From the NCBI GenBank assembly GCA_030625905.1, contig DAOUQA010000147.1, positions 1 to 5,556 on the forward strand: DNA of 5,556 nucleotides, read 5' to 3'. The position numbers and the translations under genes are program-made. Source of the DNA: Kiritimatiellales bacterium (GTDB taxonomy: Bacteria; Verrucomicrobiota; Kiritimatiellia; Kiritimatiellales; Pontiellaceae). Each line of letters opens with the position of its first letter. The stretch's first letter is position 1. Shown in pieces: positions 5,285 to 5,556 of the stretch. Under the pieces are notes generated by a model, which did no database searches, had not been told where the DNA came from, and worked only from the letters and a program-made list of their open reading frames with translations.

Positions 5285-5556
5285 AGGGGTTCCTTTTTAT
5301 TCTTTATGCTTTTACCAGCCCCGAAGATTTCCGTCCAATCGTTTTTCATGCTGACAACCGTCCAACCGCGTGCGGGGGCTTCGTCGAGGCCGCGATCAAG
5401 CCGACCGATGTGGGAGTCGCGGTCGTAGGCATGTTCGCGGTCGGCATCGTCGTGGTGGATGTAGACGGCCAGCCGCTTGCCGGATCCTGCCGTCGTCCAT
5501 TCCAGCATTTGGAAGTCGCCGTCGGAGTTACCGAAGGCGGCGATGGGGCGTCGGCC
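5281..5556 (-). CDS. HAD-superfamily hydrolase, C-terminal part (start lies beyond the window)
   Basis: The open frame runs in from the right edge, and 91 C-terminal residues are visible before TGA. It begins GRRPIAAFGNSDGDFQML, where the Asp pair in GNSDGD fits HAD motif IV, the Mg2+-binding acidic residues. HHDDADREHAYDR and, near the end, GWTVVSMKNDWTEIF follow. I recognise this as the tail of bacterial haloacid-dehalogenase-like phosphatases often annotated as non-specific acid phosphatase or SerB-like HAD. The nucleophile motif lies outside the window, so activity and substrate cannot be judged. A Met at 5508 is internal and is not the start. Its stop overlaps the ATG of the beta-barrel gene by four bases, placing the two in one operon. 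Confidence 0.8.
   Translation of the reverse strand, partial: GRRPIAAFGNSDGDFQMLEWTTAGSGKRLAVYIHHDDADREHAYDRDSHIGRLDRGLDEAPARGWTVVSMKNDWTEIFGAGKSIKNKKEPL

Overview
The window reads as ordinary chromosomal DNA of a Gram-negative bacterium with moderately high GC. Support for this is a secreted beta-barrel-like protein with a Sec signal, an [4Fe-4S]-type MutY, and tRNA genes with encoded CCA ends. The protein styles and intergenic repeats would fit the PVC group (for example Verrucomicrobia or Kiritimatiellota relatives), but this is an impression, not a demonstrated placement.

Layout. The left edge (1-209, + strand) holds the 3' end of an accessory-looking gene. Directly behind it (about 217-357, + strand) is a second, diverged and stop-interrupted copy of the same C-terminal tail, which runs into the convergent end of mutY. 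From 354 to 3621 three genes lie on the minus strand, transcribed right to left: a CNNM/CorC (hemolysin-type) membrane protein with two CBS domains, a NagD-like HAD-IIA phosphatase starting 6 bases after it, and then mutY 94 bases further on. An imperfect hairpin repeat fills the gap in front of mutY. The first two genes are very probably one operon; mutY may be read through or have its own promoter.

From 3729 to 4451 are two minus-strand tRNA genes, tRNA-Pro(GGG) and tRNA-Lys(CTT), each with a plausible sigma70-type promoter. The roughly 570 bases between them have no convincing gene. They contain a 422-base unit (3913-4334) bounded by a perfect 16-base inverted repeat, with further nested inverted repeats inside, which looks like a small non-autonomous mobile or structured element. 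An 11-base G run lies next to the tRNA-Lys gene.

The right edge (4586-5556, minus strand) holds the C-terminus of a HAD-superfamily hydrolase. Its stop codon overlaps the start of a 232-residue putative outer-membrane beta-barrel protein (ATGA overlap), so these two are translationally coupled.

Functionally the core genes are housekeeping: oxidative DNA damage repair (MutY), small-molecule phosphatase activity, a CBS-regulated membrane protein and two tRNAs. I see no complete new system. The points most worth checking are the duplicated and decayed tail at the left edge, the unusual Fe-S cysteine spacing and intact Nudix box in MutY, and the inverted-repeat element between the tRNAs.
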